A DNA stretch of 64,000 bases from UBA2767 sp965228625 (GCA_965228625.1 OZ245829.1:558001-622000), one strand, 5' to 3'. Shown: positions 1 to 9,265, numbered from the stretch's first letter. Made by a program: numbers and translations. Notes: a model not told the origin generated them from the letters alone.

Positions 1-28
1 GGATCAAGACCAATCCGGTGTTGCCAAT
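1..28. repeat. 28-bp repeat, copy 1
   Basis: This 28-bp stretch recurs at 3015-3042 with 25 of 28 bases identical. The shared core is CCGGTGTTGCCAAT. Here it overlaps the start of the MFS gene; the second copy lies about 45 bp upstream of the TPR gene. The copies could be a shared upstream element or the remains of a local duplication. The window edge prevents seeing how far the repeat extends to the left. Confidence 0.5.
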
Positions 29-1340
29 GTCCGCCGAACATCCCCGTCCAACAAAAGGTCCTGGTGACACGGCACCGTTGGAGCGTGAAAGGTGGAACTT
101 TGGTGTTCTGCTGGGCCAGGGGGTATGCTTTGAAACCGCCGAAGTCCTCGCCAGCCCTCGCCTTGTCATCCCGTTCCTCTATCTCGCAATTGGCGCGCCG
201 GTTTTCTTCGCAGGCCTGCTTGTGCCACTGGTTCAGTTCGCGCGGTTCGTGACGGAGCTTGTCGCGGCGCCCGTGCTCACGGCGGCGAGGACCCGGAAAT
301 GGTTCATCATGCTTGCAGCACTTGCTACCGCGACAGCCTTGTCAATTGTCGCGCTGGCCGCCCAATCCGGATCGACCTTTGTCGTTGTCGTCATCTTTTT
401 GCTGGTGGCGCTTGTTCTGGGAATTTTTCGGGCTCTCAACACGCTCGCCTACAATGACCTGATCGGTCGCAGCCTGCGACATCAGCGCCGCAATACGCTG
501 GTTTTCACCCAGACCATGATTGGCGGAATGGTGACCATTCTTTTGACGTGGGCCGCTCATCATTTCACGGCCGCGTCGACGCCATTGGATCGGCATGTTG
601 ATCTGCTGTGGGGCGGCATTGCGGTCACGATCCTGGCGGCGCTTTTCACCATAACGATACGCGAGCCGTTAGCTGCCAGTGACGGTGACTACCGGGAGAC
701 CACGGCGCGCAATTCGGAAGCCGTCGGAAAGGGGTATATTGCAACGCTGCGCGATGGGTTCGACGAGGTCGCGCGCGTACCGTGGTTCCGCTCGTATGTT
801 GTTGCGCGGTGTCTTCTGGTATCGGTCGAACTCGCCATGCCGTTCTATGCCATCCATGCGGCAGCGTTGCATTCCCACAAGCAAGTGAGCTTGAGCATTT
901 TCGTGATCTCGACCAGCCTGGCCGTCATCATAGGGGGGCCGATTTGGCGGTTACTGGGCCGGATATCAGAGCGCTACGTGATGGCATTGGGTGCGGGCAT
1001 CACGGCTTGTGCCGGCGTTTGGGCATTGATCATCGAGGCGACACCCACATTGCAACATCCGATTCCACATGGGCTCGTCTTTGCGCTCGTTGCTCTCGGG
1101 GCACAAGGTGTGGTTGGCGCACGCTTGGTTCATCTGGTGAATGCGACATCCGAAGAAAAACGGCCGTATTACGTGGCAATCGCCAATATGGGCGCCGGCG
1201 TCGTCGGTATCCTTTTCGCGTTCGCGTTCAGCAGCCTGGCGCATCTTCAGGGCGCCGCATGGCCGCTTTTTGCCATCGTCGGGTTGAACGTGCTGGCGGC
1301 CTTGTCGTGCGTCAGATTGACGGAGCCGGCGGGGAACTGA
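27..1340 (+). CDS. MFS-type membrane permease
   Basis: The protein has about 437 residues and reads as a multi-pass inner-membrane protein with some ten to twelve hydrophobic segments. A charged N-terminal stretch of about 30 residues precedes the first segment, and a central charged loop at roughly residues 215-250 separates two halves, as in the major facilitator superfamily. The ATG at 27 was chosen over the in-frame GTG at 18 because the intervening bases belong to a repeat; the upstream sequence is cut by the window edge, so no ribosome site can be judged. No substrate can be assigned. A 9-bp gap-free hairpin overlaps the stop codon. Confidence 0.7.
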   Translation: MSAEHPRPTKGPGDTAPLERERWNFGVLLGQGVCFETAEVLASPRLVIPFLYLAIGAPVFFAGLLVPLVQFARFVTELVAAPVLTAARTRKWFIMLAALATATALSIVALAAQSGSTFVVVVIFLLVALVLGIFRALNTLAYNDLIGRSLRHQRRNTLVFTQTMIGGMVTILLTWAAHHFTAASTPLDRHVDLLWGGIAVTILAALFTITIREPLAASDGDYRETTARNSEAVGKGYIATLRDGFDEVARVPWFRSYVVARCLLVSVELAMPFYAIHAAALHSHKQVSLSIFVISTSLAVIIGGPIWRLLGRISERYVMALGAGITACAGVWALIIEATPTLQHPIPHGLVFALVALGAQGVVGARLVHLVNATSEEKRPYYVAIANMGAGVVGILFAFAFSSLAHLQGAAWPLFAIVGLNVLAALSCVRLTEPAGN

Positions 1341-1364
1341 CCCGTCTCCCCGGCGGCAGTTCCC
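1332..1364 (+). terminator. hairpin overlapping the MFS stop codon
   Basis: GGGAACTG (1332-1339) pairs with CAGTTCCC (1357-1364), leaving a 17-base loop. The left arm overlaps the stop codon of the permease. There is no T-run afterwards, so intrinsic termination is doubtful. It lies between convergent genes, where a bidirectional hairpin would make sense. Confidence 0.3.
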
Positions 1365-1547
1365 TTACCTCCGACAGCCCGACCGTCGTGCCGTGCAGGC
1401 ACCGGCAACGGCAAAGCAATGTGGCCAATTGACGGGAATTCGATGTCCGCCCCCGGCATGTTGCGGATGCCCTGAATATCCGGCCATGAAGTCGGCCAAA
1501 GGGAGCCCGGACCACTTCCGGCAATCGGCGTTAGCGTGGCGGGACGG

Positions 1548-2600
1548 TTACTTCGCCGGCGCGGTCGCCTGCCCTCCGATCCCGAGCGGGATCACCGCGG
1601 AGAATAGATAGGCATCGCCCTCGAGGCGGTTCTCGACGTCGAACTCGTGCAGCCAGCGGAACGAGGTTGACACGGGAGTCTGGCCGAGGGTGAAGTTGTA
1701 GTTGATGTTCGGCCCGATCGCGGTGGTTTTTCCCTTGAAGCTGCCGAGTCTCGCACCGGCTCCGCTGTCGCCGGTGATCTGGTCATAATGATATCCGGTC
1801 ACGCCCGCGGCGAAGGACTGGGAGAAGTGCTTCATCGCGGCGAACTCGACGTGGAACTCGGTTCCGGTCCTGTAGTCGGTGTCCGGATTCTCGCCATTGA
1901 ACGTGAATCCGACGGCAGCGGAGAGCTCGTGGCCCTTGGCGGCATCCAGCCAGGTTGCCGCGCCGGTGATGTCGAAGGCCCAGCGGTTGAACGCGATATT
2001 GGCGAGATCGGAGTCCGAATAATCGCCGATTGGAATATTGAGGAGCCCGGCCACGTTCCAGTGGAAATTGCCCTGGTGCCAGCCAATCACCGCGGTAACC
2101 AGCGGATCGCCAACAGTGAAGACATCATCGTCGAGAAAGAAGCGCTGGCCCCGCTGCAGGACGGTTCCGTTCGGCAACGTGAGCGTGGCCAGGGCATCAA
2201 CATCAACGGAAATGTCTTTCGACCCGACAACGCCGACAACGCCGAAAGCGATATTGCCGCCGAGGAACTTGTGCGGGGTCACCCAAAGAAGCGTCGGAAT
2301 TTTGATAAAAGCGTCCGCGTCGACGTCGATATTTGCTTCCAGCGAAATGTTGCCGATTTGATCGAGAGCAACGCCCGCCGCAGCGCGGCCCGAGGCGTCG
2401 CCGGTATAGAAGTAACTGAGAGACGAGAAATAGGTTCCCGGCGGCGGCAGCACGCCGGCCATGGAAGACTTGGAGCCGAGCAGATAAATGCCGGCTGCAT
2501 CTTCCGCAGCCCGGGTCGGTGTCGCGCTGATCAGCAACGTCGAGGCAGCACACGCCATGATGGCGATGCAGACGGCGAAAGATGAGATCCAGTAACGCAT
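1548..2600 (-). CDS. MetA-pathway/SphA-type outer-membrane protein
   Basis: The 350-residue protein begins with a clear signal peptide (MRYWISSFAVCIAIMACAAS, cleaved near the TRA-AE boundary). It continues as alternating amphipathic beta strands rich in Gly, Asn and aromatic residues and ends in a membrane-type strand. The pattern (an early YFSSLSYFYTGDASG stretch, a YNF strand, a terminal LFSAVIPLGIGG-like strand) fits the phenol_MetA_deg/SphA outer-membrane family. Members are found beside aromatic-compound catabolic genes and are proposed to take up hydrophobic substrates. No such pathway is adjacent here. The frame is open to 2921, but the start at 2600 is the one that yields the signal peptide. 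Confidence 0.7.
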   Translation of the reverse strand: MRYWISSFAVCIAIMACAASTLLISATPTRAAEDAAGIYLLGSKSSMAGVLPPPGTYFSSLSYFYTGDASGRAAAGVALDQIGNISLEANIDVDADAFIKIPTLLWVTPHKFLGGNIAFGVVGVVGSKDISVDVDALATLTLPNGTVLQRGQRFFLDDDVFTVGDPLVTAVIGWHQGNFHWNVAGLLNIPIGDYSDSDLANIAFNRWAFDITGAATWLDAAKGHELSAAVGFTFNGENPDTDYRTGTEFHVEFAAMKHFSQSFAAGVTGYHYDQITGDSGAGARLGSFKGKTTAIGPNINYNFTLGQTPVSTSFRWLHEFDVENRLEGDAYLFSAVIPLGIGGQATAPAK

Positions 2601-3085
2601 ATGACTCAATCCCCGGTTGGCGGGGCGGCCCCCAATCTTGAGGTGCAGCCAAGTGCACCCTACACCCGATAGTTGCATCCACTGAGCGAAAGCGGACGCT
2701 CGGAGCCAATTTTTCGCCGGAAGCGTGGCCAAGATGAGACAGCGGAGCCGCGTCGAACTCGAGAAGATGCTTCGGGCCTTTTCCGTCCCGGCCAACAAGG
2801 ATGGCGCCTTCATTACTCCGAAAATCGAGGACCTGCTCCCGGCGCGTTGCGGCCTTTTCCTGGAGTGCAACGGCATTTCCGTTCCCGCTCTGACATCGTC
2901 AGTTTTTCGAGTGCCGTGCAAATCATCCTCAAGCCATTTGGAGTTCGCGCATTCAAAAAACCATGGTCTGCGTGTGTTTCAGCCGGTATTGACTTCGCAC
3001 GATGTCCGATTGCCGGATAATGACAAATCCGGTGTTGCCAATATAGGCTGGCACCTTTGAATACAGACAAAGAGGAACGCAAATA
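2601..3085. other. intergenic region between divergent genes
   Basis: This 485-bp region separates the MetA-like gene from the TPR gene. The only structure I see is repeat copy 2 at 3015-3042, followed by an AT-rich ATATAG at 3041-3046 and the ribosome site AGAGGAA at 3071-3077. Short reading frames cross it but none has a convincing start or composition. Confidence 0.5.
3015..3042. repeat. 28-bp repeat, copy 2
   Basis: It matches bases 1-28 at 25 of 28 positions. It sits 43 bp upstream of the TPR gene and runs into ATATAG, so it may overlap a promoter. Confidence 0.5.
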
Positions 3086-4207
3086 GTGATCCGGGTCGTG
3101 ACCCTTCTTCTCGGCATTGCGCTTGGAACAATGTTGGCGCATGCCGGCCCATTCGAAGACTGCAACCTTCAGAGTGATCCTGATCGCGAGATACGGGGCT
3201 GCACGCAGATCATCGAACAAGGCGGATCGAACACGAAAGGGCTGATCGCTGCCCATTTCAATCGCGGCAGAGCCTACGCTTTGAAAGGTCAACTCGATCG
3301 CGCCATGGATGACTTTAACCAGGTCATCAAGCTCGATCCCAAACTCGCTGACGCTTACAGCATCCGCGGCGCGATTCACGGCTGGAGGGGCCAATTCGAT
3401 CGCGCGATCGCCGACCTCAGTGAAGCGATCAGGCTCAACCCGAACCTCGCCAGCGCGTACAACAACCGCGGCGGCCTATACTCCAAGATGGGCAAATATG
3501 AGCCCGCTATTGTTGACCTCGACCAGGCCATCAAGCTGAACCCGAGAAACTTCCAAGCCTACACCAACCGCGGCAGTGCGTACGCCAAGATGGGGAATCA
3601 TGCGCGCTCCATGGCTGACCTTGACCAAGCCATCGCGTTAAACCCGAAATATGCCTTGGCCTACTACAACCGCGCCAATTCACATTCCAGCATGGGCCAA
3701 TATGAGCACGCGATCTCCGACTACACCCAGGCAATCACGCTCAACCCAAGATACGCCGACGCCCATAACAACCGCGGCAATTCATATTCCAGAATGGGCC
3801 AGTCCGAGCGCGCCATCGAAGACTTTACCCGAGCCATCGCGTTGAACCCGAAGCACGCCGACGCCTATAACAACCGCGGTGGCGTTTACGTCCAAATGCA
3901 GGACTATGAGCGCGCCTTCGCCGATTTTGACCAGGCCATCAAGCTCGATCCTGCAAACGCCGCTGCGCATGAGAATCTTGGCACCATCTATTCTCTAAAG
4001 GGCGCGTATGACCGTGCCATCTCCAACTACAGCAAAGCCATCAAGCTCGACCCTGCATACGCAGTCGCTTATGAAAATCGCGGTATCGCCTACACCAACA
4101 AGGGCCAACGTGATCTTGCGATTGCCGACTTCCGCAAGGCGCTCGAACTGAATCCGAAACTAAGACAGAGCAAAGAAGCTCTAAAGTTCCTTGGCGTGAC
4201 ACCCTGA
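3086..4207 (+). CDS. secreted TPR-repeat protein, nine units
   Basis: The GTG start at 3086 follows AGAGGAA at a good distance. The first 20 or so residues form a signal peptide ending in AHA-GP, so the 373-residue product is probably periplasmic. From about residue 50 onward there are nine tandem 34-residue tetratricopeptide units of the type xAYNNRGxxYxxMGxYxxAIxDxxxAIxLNP, covering almost the whole protein. TPR arrays are protein-protein interaction scaffolds and no catalytic domain is present. The units are similar at the DNA level, suggesting recent internal duplication. The partner is unknown, and no operon partner is apparent because more than 300 bp separate it from genes on both sides. 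Confidence 0.85.
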   Translation: MIRVVTLLLGIALGTMLAHAGPFEDCNLQSDPDREIRGCTQIIEQGGSNTKGLIAAHFNRGRAYALKGQLDRAMDDFNQVIKLDPKLADAYSIRGAIHGWRGQFDRAIADLSEAIRLNPNLASAYNNRGGLYSKMGKYEPAIVDLDQAIKLNPRNFQAYTNRGSAYAKMGNHARSMADLDQAIALNPKYALAYYNRANSHSSMGQYEHAISDYTQAITLNPRYADAHNNRGNSYSRMGQSERAIEDFTRAIALNPKHADAYNNRGGVYVQMQDYERAFADFDQAIKLDPANAAAHENLGTIYSLKGAYDRAISNYSKAIKLDPAYAVAYENRGIAYTNKGQRDLAIADFRKALELNPKLRQSKEALKFLGVTP

Positions 4208-4549
4208 TCGAACGTTTGGCTGTGAGATCTTCGACCTACGGGAATCTTCCGGACTTGTTTCAGAATGCGCGGGCGGTTCCCCATCTGAACCGAAGCGGAC
4301 ACAGAATTACAACTTTGGCGAGAGTGATGGATCCGTGACCGTGCCGTACGGTCGGGACCGGACCATCGGATCAAAACAGAGACAAAGCCGGATCATCTTG
4401 TGTTGCCGTGTTCCTGCGGGCGCAGCGAACGCCGGTTTTCATGCCCCTGCACCGTTGATGACTCCGGTTTCGGTGCTTCTTTGTTATCTGCTTGCTCTTA
4501 ACTTTACATAGCTTTCGCAGTGACTTGGGGTGTTTTATTGGAGTAAAAC
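4208..4549. other. intergenic region, 342 bp
   Basis: No coding region is supported. A small inverted repeat (GACCGT, five bases, ACGGTC) lies near 4338, and TTGGAGT at 4538-4544 is the likely ribosome site of the next gene. I see no clear terminator or promoter. Confidence 0.4.
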
Positions 4550-5059
4550 ATGCGACAGCTCGGCGTGGCCGTGACGGGCGCGCCGCTGGAGACAGTCAGG
4601 GGCTGTGCGATGGGAGAACGATTCTTCAAGGACTATTCGGCCGGCAAGCTGAATTCAACCGACGCGCGCAACAGCATCAAGGCGATCATCAAATTCGCGG
4701 AGACGCTGAGCGAGGAAGAGAAAAAGAAGTTCAACGATACGATCGGCAGTATTTGCTACTACCTCTTGTCGAGCATCAAACACCGGAAATCCAATGTCGA
4801 TTTGCGGGAGGTGCCCTTGCATGAGCTGCCGGAAACGCTCAGTCGCAAGAATTACGACAAGGCCGTGGACCAGTTGCTCGACTACCGCAAGACGACGAAG
4901 AAGAAGCGCAACAAGGCCGGCGCCGCCGCGGCAGACCTCGTTGCCATGACGTTCATCTTCCTGCATCCCAAGAATGCAAAGTTGGTCGACGGCGCGATCA
5001 GGGACCTCGCGGCGACAATCTGCAACACGCACCTGACCCAGTTCAAAACCCAGATCTAG
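4550..5059 (+). CDS. uncharacterised 169-residue protein
   Basis: The ATG follows TTGGAGT with good spacing; a second in-frame ATG lies 60 bp downstream (MGERFF). The product is soluble, highly charged and predicted mostly helical, with a Lys-rich block KKTKK-like segment (about residues 115-124) and no signal peptide or membrane segment. A short hydrophobic stretch (VAMTFIFLHP) occurs near residue 135. I do not recognise a family. It lies 0.9 kb upstream of the TIR-STAND-WD40 gene on the same strand, with an oppositely oriented lipoprotein gene between, so a functional link is only a possibility. Confidence 0.65.
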   Translation: MRQLGVAVTGAPLETVRGCAMGERFFKDYSAGKLNSTDARNSIKAIIKFAETLSEEEKKKFNDTIGSICYYLLSSIKHRKSNVDLREVPLHELPETLSRKNYDKAVDQLLDYRKTTKKKRNKAGAAAADLVAMTFIFLHPKNAKLVDGAIRDLAATICNTHLTQFKTQI

Positions 5060-5094
5060 AGCCAGGTGGCAGCCGTCAATCGTGAGAAACGGAA

Positions 5095-5616
5095 CTACTG
5101 ACTTTGCGTCGGTGCGTTGAGACGGCCGGTCTGCCGGGCCCGCACACGATGCCGGGTCTCCTGCTGGAGCGCAGTCATTGTGTTGTCCACCGATGTCTGC
5201 AGCCGGCGCAGTTTCGTTCGAACATTGGCCTCGGCCTGGCGATAGCAATCCCGCTCCTTGGCGAGCAGCGCATAGGTGTTTGCATGATCTGCAGGTGCCG
5301 GTGGAGGCGTTTCGCTTTGCGGCTGGGTCTGGGGTTGGCCGGAATACGGTGTCCAGGTGTCCCCGGTATTGGCCGGCAACTGGTTCGGCGCCCCGAAATC
5401 GCATCTGGGTTTCGCATGTTGTTGAAGCAATGCGACCTGGGGCTGGGGAATTTGATAGGCCTCGCGGATCGACACCTGCTGATAGTCACAACCGACAATG
5501 CATAGAGGAACGAGCACCGCCGCCATCGTCGCGACCGTGCGCCGCGCGATCTGTCGGCCCCCGCATTGCGGGACCGCGGCGCGTGATGCGCCGCTACGCG
5601 TTACAAAATGACCCAC
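5095..5616 (-). CDS. small lipoprotein with helical C-terminus
   Basis: A positively charged stretch (RQIARRTVATM) is followed by a hydrophobic segment and the lipobox IVGC, so the protein should be lipidated at that Cys and anchored to a membrane. The middle is Pro/Gln-rich (PQTQPQSETPPP), and the last 65 residues are heptad-like and probably coiled coil. The start at 5616 is uncertain: an internal ATG at 5526 would leave a signal without positive charge, so an intermediate start is also possible. No family is recognised. It is flanked on both sides by plus-strand genes, so it forms its own transcription unit. Confidence 0.6.
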   Translation of the reverse strand: MGHFVTRSGASRAAVPQCGGRQIARRTVATMAAVLVPLCIVGCDYQQVSIREAYQIPQPQVALLQQHAKPRCDFGAPNQLPANTGDTWTPYSGQPQTQPQSETPPPAPADHANTYALLAKERDCYRQAEANVRTKLRRLQTSVDNTMTALQQETRHRVRARQTGRLNAPTQSQ

Positions 5617-5959
5617 TCAATACAATACACGGTTCAGTCAGACACCGTTTGACCCGACATGGGCGTGACCGGCGTAAGCAGAGACGTGCATCCCCTCCAG
5701 TACATCGACTGCACATGGTTCATTCGAGTGTCGTCGGCCGGCTTTAACAATTGGTTGCATTGCGGGCGTGGTGTCGGCGCGTTTGGTTAGCAAGTTGTTA
5801 CCGGACCTCGCCGCCGCGACGGTCTCCTCCCGTTCGAAAAAACTTGGGAAAGTCATGAAGTTGACAAAAAATTGTGAAACTCCGCATGAAGAGGTATGGA
5901 GGGTGCTGCCGTTTCTCTCATAACGTGTAGACGCGGCAGAACGGGCAGTGGTGTCGGGC
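5617..5959. other. intergenic region upstream of the TIR gene
   Basis: This 343-bp divergent region holds no gene I can support. TTGACA at 5861-5866 is a good -35 match but lacks a convincing -10 at 16-18 bp. The stretch 5850-5900 is visibly more AT-rich than its surroundings and is the likeliest promoter area. Confidence 0.35.
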
Positions 5960-8900
5960 ATGGCACAGTTCTATGTCAGCCACGCATATGAAGACCGGGG
6001 ATTTGCCAACACGTTGATCGCCTGGCTGAAGAAGCACGCCTTCTCGTCCGGCGTGTCGACCTTCGTCAAGACACCCCGCTTCACGGACAACCAGAACCAT
6101 CCGACGCAGGCCGTCAACGCGATCCGGCAAAGCGACGCCGTCGTCATGTTATGCTCGAAGAACTGGGCCGCATGCAAGCAGTGTTACGCGGAGTATGTGG
6201 CCGCGCAGGCGGCGGGCAAATTCGTTATCGCGCTGATGATCAAGAAGGCCGGCCAGGATTTGGCATTGGCCCCCGACATCCCGCGCTTCACCATCGACAA
6301 GGTCGGACACGACCTTGCGGACCTGATCGGCGTTCTTACCGCGTTCGAACGCGCCGACCCGCAGTCTTACGAGTGGACGCCCGGCCGGCGCCCCTACCCC
6401 GGCGTGCGTGCGTTCAATTGCGATGAGGCCGGCGTGTTCTTCGGCCGGAACAGCGATATCCAGATTGTCGTGGCGCGCATCAGCGCGCAGCTCCTCCGTG
6501 AAACCAACGACATGACAATTCTCGTCGGCCCCACGGGTTCGGGCGTATCGTCTCTTCTGTCGGCCGGCGTTCTGCCGGCCCTGGCCAGGAACTCTGCTGA
6601 CAACTTCATCCTTCCGGTCATGCGGCCGAGAGTGCGGCCGATCGATGCCCTGGCGGTTTCCATCGCCACCGCCATGAACACTCCGGACAACTGGCGCCGC
6701 TGGTCCGACCGGTTGACCCGCGCCACCTCCGACGACCTCGCCGGTTTCATCGAACGATGCGTCGCGGAACTGCGCGAGCATGCAGCAAACCCGAATGCCC
6801 GGATTCTCTTGCCGGTCGATCAGCTCGAGGAACTGTTCGAGGTGTCCGAGCCCGAGCAGGCGCGTAGCTTCGAGGCATTCATTGCCGTCGCGTCCGCCAG
6901 CGACCTCGGCATTCACGTGGTTTCCACGCTCGGCTCCGGGCAAGTCAGGACGTTCAAGCGTTCGCGCCTCGGGGTGTGCAACTGGAAGCCGATCACGATC
7001 GAGCCCATTCCGCTTGAGCGTTACAGTGAGTTGATACGCGAACCCGCGCAGCGCGCCGGCCTCGATATCGAGGACGACCTGGTGCAAAGAATCGTCGCGG
7101 ATGCGGCGGAACTCGAGGAAGACCGGCTGTCGCTGGTCGCCTATCTGCTGCGTCTTTTCTGGCGCCTGGAGTCGCCCTTCGGGCGGTTCTCGCATGACCT
7201 GTATGACAGGCTGAGCAACGGCGACCTCGAGATGCCGACCCTCCAGGCGGCCATCGCGGTCGGTGCGGAGCTCGCCATCGAAGACGCGGAGGCCGGCTTT
7301 GAGGCGCGGCAGAGCGTCGGTCCCATGCTGGCAAACCTGGCCGTGCGATGGGACGTCCACTCGAACCCGGTCCGCACGCCATTTGCGCTGGAGGAAGTGC
7401 CGAGGGAGCAGATCGAGGTTCTGGACCGCATGGAGCAGGCCGGCCTTGTTTCGAAGGTCAAGGTCGGCGAACAGCATCTTGGCGAAATCTCTTCCGATGC
7501 CTTGTTCCGACGCTGGCCGCGCCTTGAGAGGCTGCTGCGGGCGCAATCAGAGGGCCCGGACATTGTTGTTTCCCATTGCCGGGAAGTTTCATGCGTCGTT
7601 CTGCAGCCTGAAACGGAGACCGTTTCACCGAAGGGCCTCTGGCATCGAGCAGGATCCTTGCTCAGCGAGTCCATGACGGGCGCGTTGTGCGTCTTGGTGG
7701 GACTCGTCGCAATGGGGTCGCTGCAGACAGACGGGCCGCGAGACGAATCCGGCCCGCACATCGTCGCAAGCCTGGCCTCGCCGATCGATTATCTCGCGCC
7801 GGCGCCATCCGCGCCGCAACGCGGCGAGACGGACAATCCTGTCACCGAGCCCGCGGGCGGGAAGGCTCAGGCTCCGGAAGCATTTGCGGACATGAAGCCA
7901 CCGCACACCACGGCACAACAGATGCTTGGGCCCGTGCTACAGCCACCAATCCTGCCATCCGACGTCCTGTTGAAGATCATGCTGAGCGATCCTCCGCAGG
8001 CGTCCGGAGCGCAATCGGCGCAACGGACGATGGAAGACGGCTCCGGGCAGACGTCACCCGTCGAGCTGCCCGACCTGCTCGAACTCGTTCGCACGCAACC
8101 GGCGTCGGAAAACGGCACAACGCAAATGCTGCTTGCCCTAGAGGCGCTGCTGCATCCGAAGGCATCCTTGCTGACCGGACAACAAGGGACGCGTTTACGG
8201 CAGGTCATACAGGAGAACCTTGAACGGCATCTGCAACCGAGATCATTTCGCACTCACGACGGCCGCGTGTTTGCGGCCAGCTTCAGTCCCACCGGCAAAT
8301 TCCTGGCCGCCGCGTCGAAGGATGGCGTCGCACGTCTCTGGAATGTGGAGTCCGGGGCGGAGATCGGTGCGTTCGACAGCCACACCGCCGAGATATACGG
8401 CGTGGCCTACAGCCGCGACGGATCGAGGCTGGTTACGACCTCACGTGACCGGACGGCGCGTATCTGGAGCACGAAGTCGGGCGCCGAAAACACCGTGCTG
8501 AAGGGCCACAAGGGTGCCGTTTACCGCGCATCCTTCGGATTGGACGGAACGCAGGTGGTGACCGCCTCGGCCGACGGCCTTGCAATCATCTGGGACACGC
8601 AGTCGGGCGAGAAACTGAGAGCACTTAAGGGGCATCTTGGACCGGTCTGGAGCGCCGTGTACAGCGACACCGGCGGGGAAGTCCTGACGACTTCCAAGGA
8701 CAGGACGGCACGCATCTGGAGCACTGAAACGGGTCACCTTGTCAGGAAACTCGAAGGTCACAAGGCGGATGTCGTGACGGGATCGTTCAGTCCGGACGGC
8801 AAGAAGATCGCGACCGGATCCCGCGACGGGTCGGTCATTATCTGGGAGGCGTCCACCGGCCGCAGGATCACGGAGCTTCTGGCGCATTCGGCAACCGTCT

Positions 8901-9265
8901 TCAGCGCTCGGTTCAGCAATGACGGGATGTTTCTGGTGACGGCATCGTTTGACGGGACGGCCAGAATCTGGGAGTTGGCGACCGGCCGAAAGACTGCGGA
9001 TTTCAACTCCAGTGGTGGTGAAATGCGTCATGCCGAGCTCACGTCGGATGGGCGGTTTTTGCGGACCGTCTCGGACGACGGCACGGTGTCCATCTGGCCG
9101 GTCACCCTCACGACCAACCGGCTTCTGGACGACGTCCTGCGCGCCACGAAGGGCTGTTTGAGCACCAAAGAGCGCCGCGCGCTCAACCTGCCGGATGATA
9201 TGCCGTGGTGGTGTCAGCTCAGCAGCGCAAGCCCCAATTATGACGTGGCGCGAACTGAACAATGA
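5960..9265 (+). CDS. TIR-nSTAND1-TM-WD40 protein
   Basis: Residues 1-130 form a TIR domain (FYVSHAYEDRGFA; SKNWAACKQCYAEY, with Glu78 at the position of the NADase glutamate). From about residue 148 (RPYPGVRAF, VFFGR) an nSTAND1-type P-loop domain follows. Its Walker A reads GPTGSGVSS, with Val replacing the invariant Lys, while the Walker B region PVDQLEELFE is intact. A single hydrophobic segment (ALCVLVGLVAMGSL, about residue 575) separates it from a Pro-rich linker and a seven-blade WD40 propeller ending about 60 residues before the C-terminus. The ATG at 5960 places the TIR strand right at the N-terminus; two GTGs lie just upstream. Related TIR-STAND proteins sense a trigger through repeats and deplete NAD, often in phage defence. 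That role is inferred here. Confidence 0.85.
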   Translation: MAQFYVSHAYEDRGFANTLIAWLKKHAFSSGVSTFVKTPRFTDNQNHPTQAVNAIRQSDAVVMLCSKNWAACKQCYAEYVAAQAAGKFVIALMIKKAGQDLALAPDIPRFTIDKVGHDLADLIGVLTAFERADPQSYEWTPGRRPYPGVRAFNCDEAGVFFGRNSDIQIVVARISAQLLRETNDMTILVGPTGSGVSSLLSAGVLPALARNSADNFILPVMRPRVRPIDALAVSIATAMNTPDNWRRWSDRLTRATSDDLAGFIERCVAELREHAANPNARILLPVDQLEELFEVSEPEQARSFEAFIAVASASDLGIHVVSTLGSGQVRTFKRSRLGVCNWKPITIEPIPLERYSELIREPAQRAGLDIEDDLVQRIVADAAELEEDRLSLVAYLLRLFWRLESPFGRFSHDLYDRLSNGDLEMPTLQAAIAVGAELAIEDAEAGFEARQSVGPMLANLAVRWDVHSNPVRTPFALEEVPREQIEVLDRMEQAGLVSKVKVGEQHLGEISSDALFRRWPRLERLLRAQSEGPDIVVSHCREVSCVVLQPETETVSPKGLWHRAGSLLSESMTGALCVLVGLVAMGSLQTDGPRDESGPHIVASLASPIDYLAPAPSAPQRGETDNPVTEPAGGKAQAPEAFADMKPPHTTAQQMLGPVLQPPILPSDVLLKIMLSDPPQASGAQSAQRTMEDGSGQTSPVELPDLLELVRTQPASENGTTQMLLALEALLHPKASLLTGQQGTRLRQVIQENLERHLQPRSFRTHDGRVFAASFSPTGKFLAAASKDGVARLWNVESGAEIGAFDSHTAEIYGVAYSRDGSRLVTTSRDRTARIWSTKSGAENTVLKGHKGAVYRASFGLDGTQVVTASADGLAIIWDTQSGEKLRALKGHLGPVWSAVYSDTGGEVLTTSKDRTARIWSTETGHLVRKLEGHKADVVTGSFSPDGKKIATGSRDGSVIIWEASTGRRITELLAHSATVFSARFSNDGMFLVTASFDGTARIWELATGRKTADFNSSGGEMRHAELTSDGRFLRTVSDDGTVSIWPVTLTTNRLLDDVLRATKGCLSTKERRALNLPDDMPWWCQLSSASPNYDVARTEQ

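Noticed and set aside
2813..3394. Minus-strand frame overlapping the TPR start
   Set aside because: It covers the 5' end of the TPR gene antisense and has no signal, domain or ribosome site.
3300..4200. Repetitive DNA resembling a tandem repeat or CRISPR array
   Set aside because: The periodicity of 102 bp follows the 34-residue TPR units and is coding.
6149..7546. Long antisense reading frame of 465 codons inside the TIR-STAND gene
   Set aside because: It is Arg/His/Gly-rich shadow sequence expected opposite GC-rich genes, with no domain and a real gene on the other strand.
8250..9100. Periodic pattern at the 3' end of the TIR gene
   Set aside because: It is explained by seven WD40 blades.
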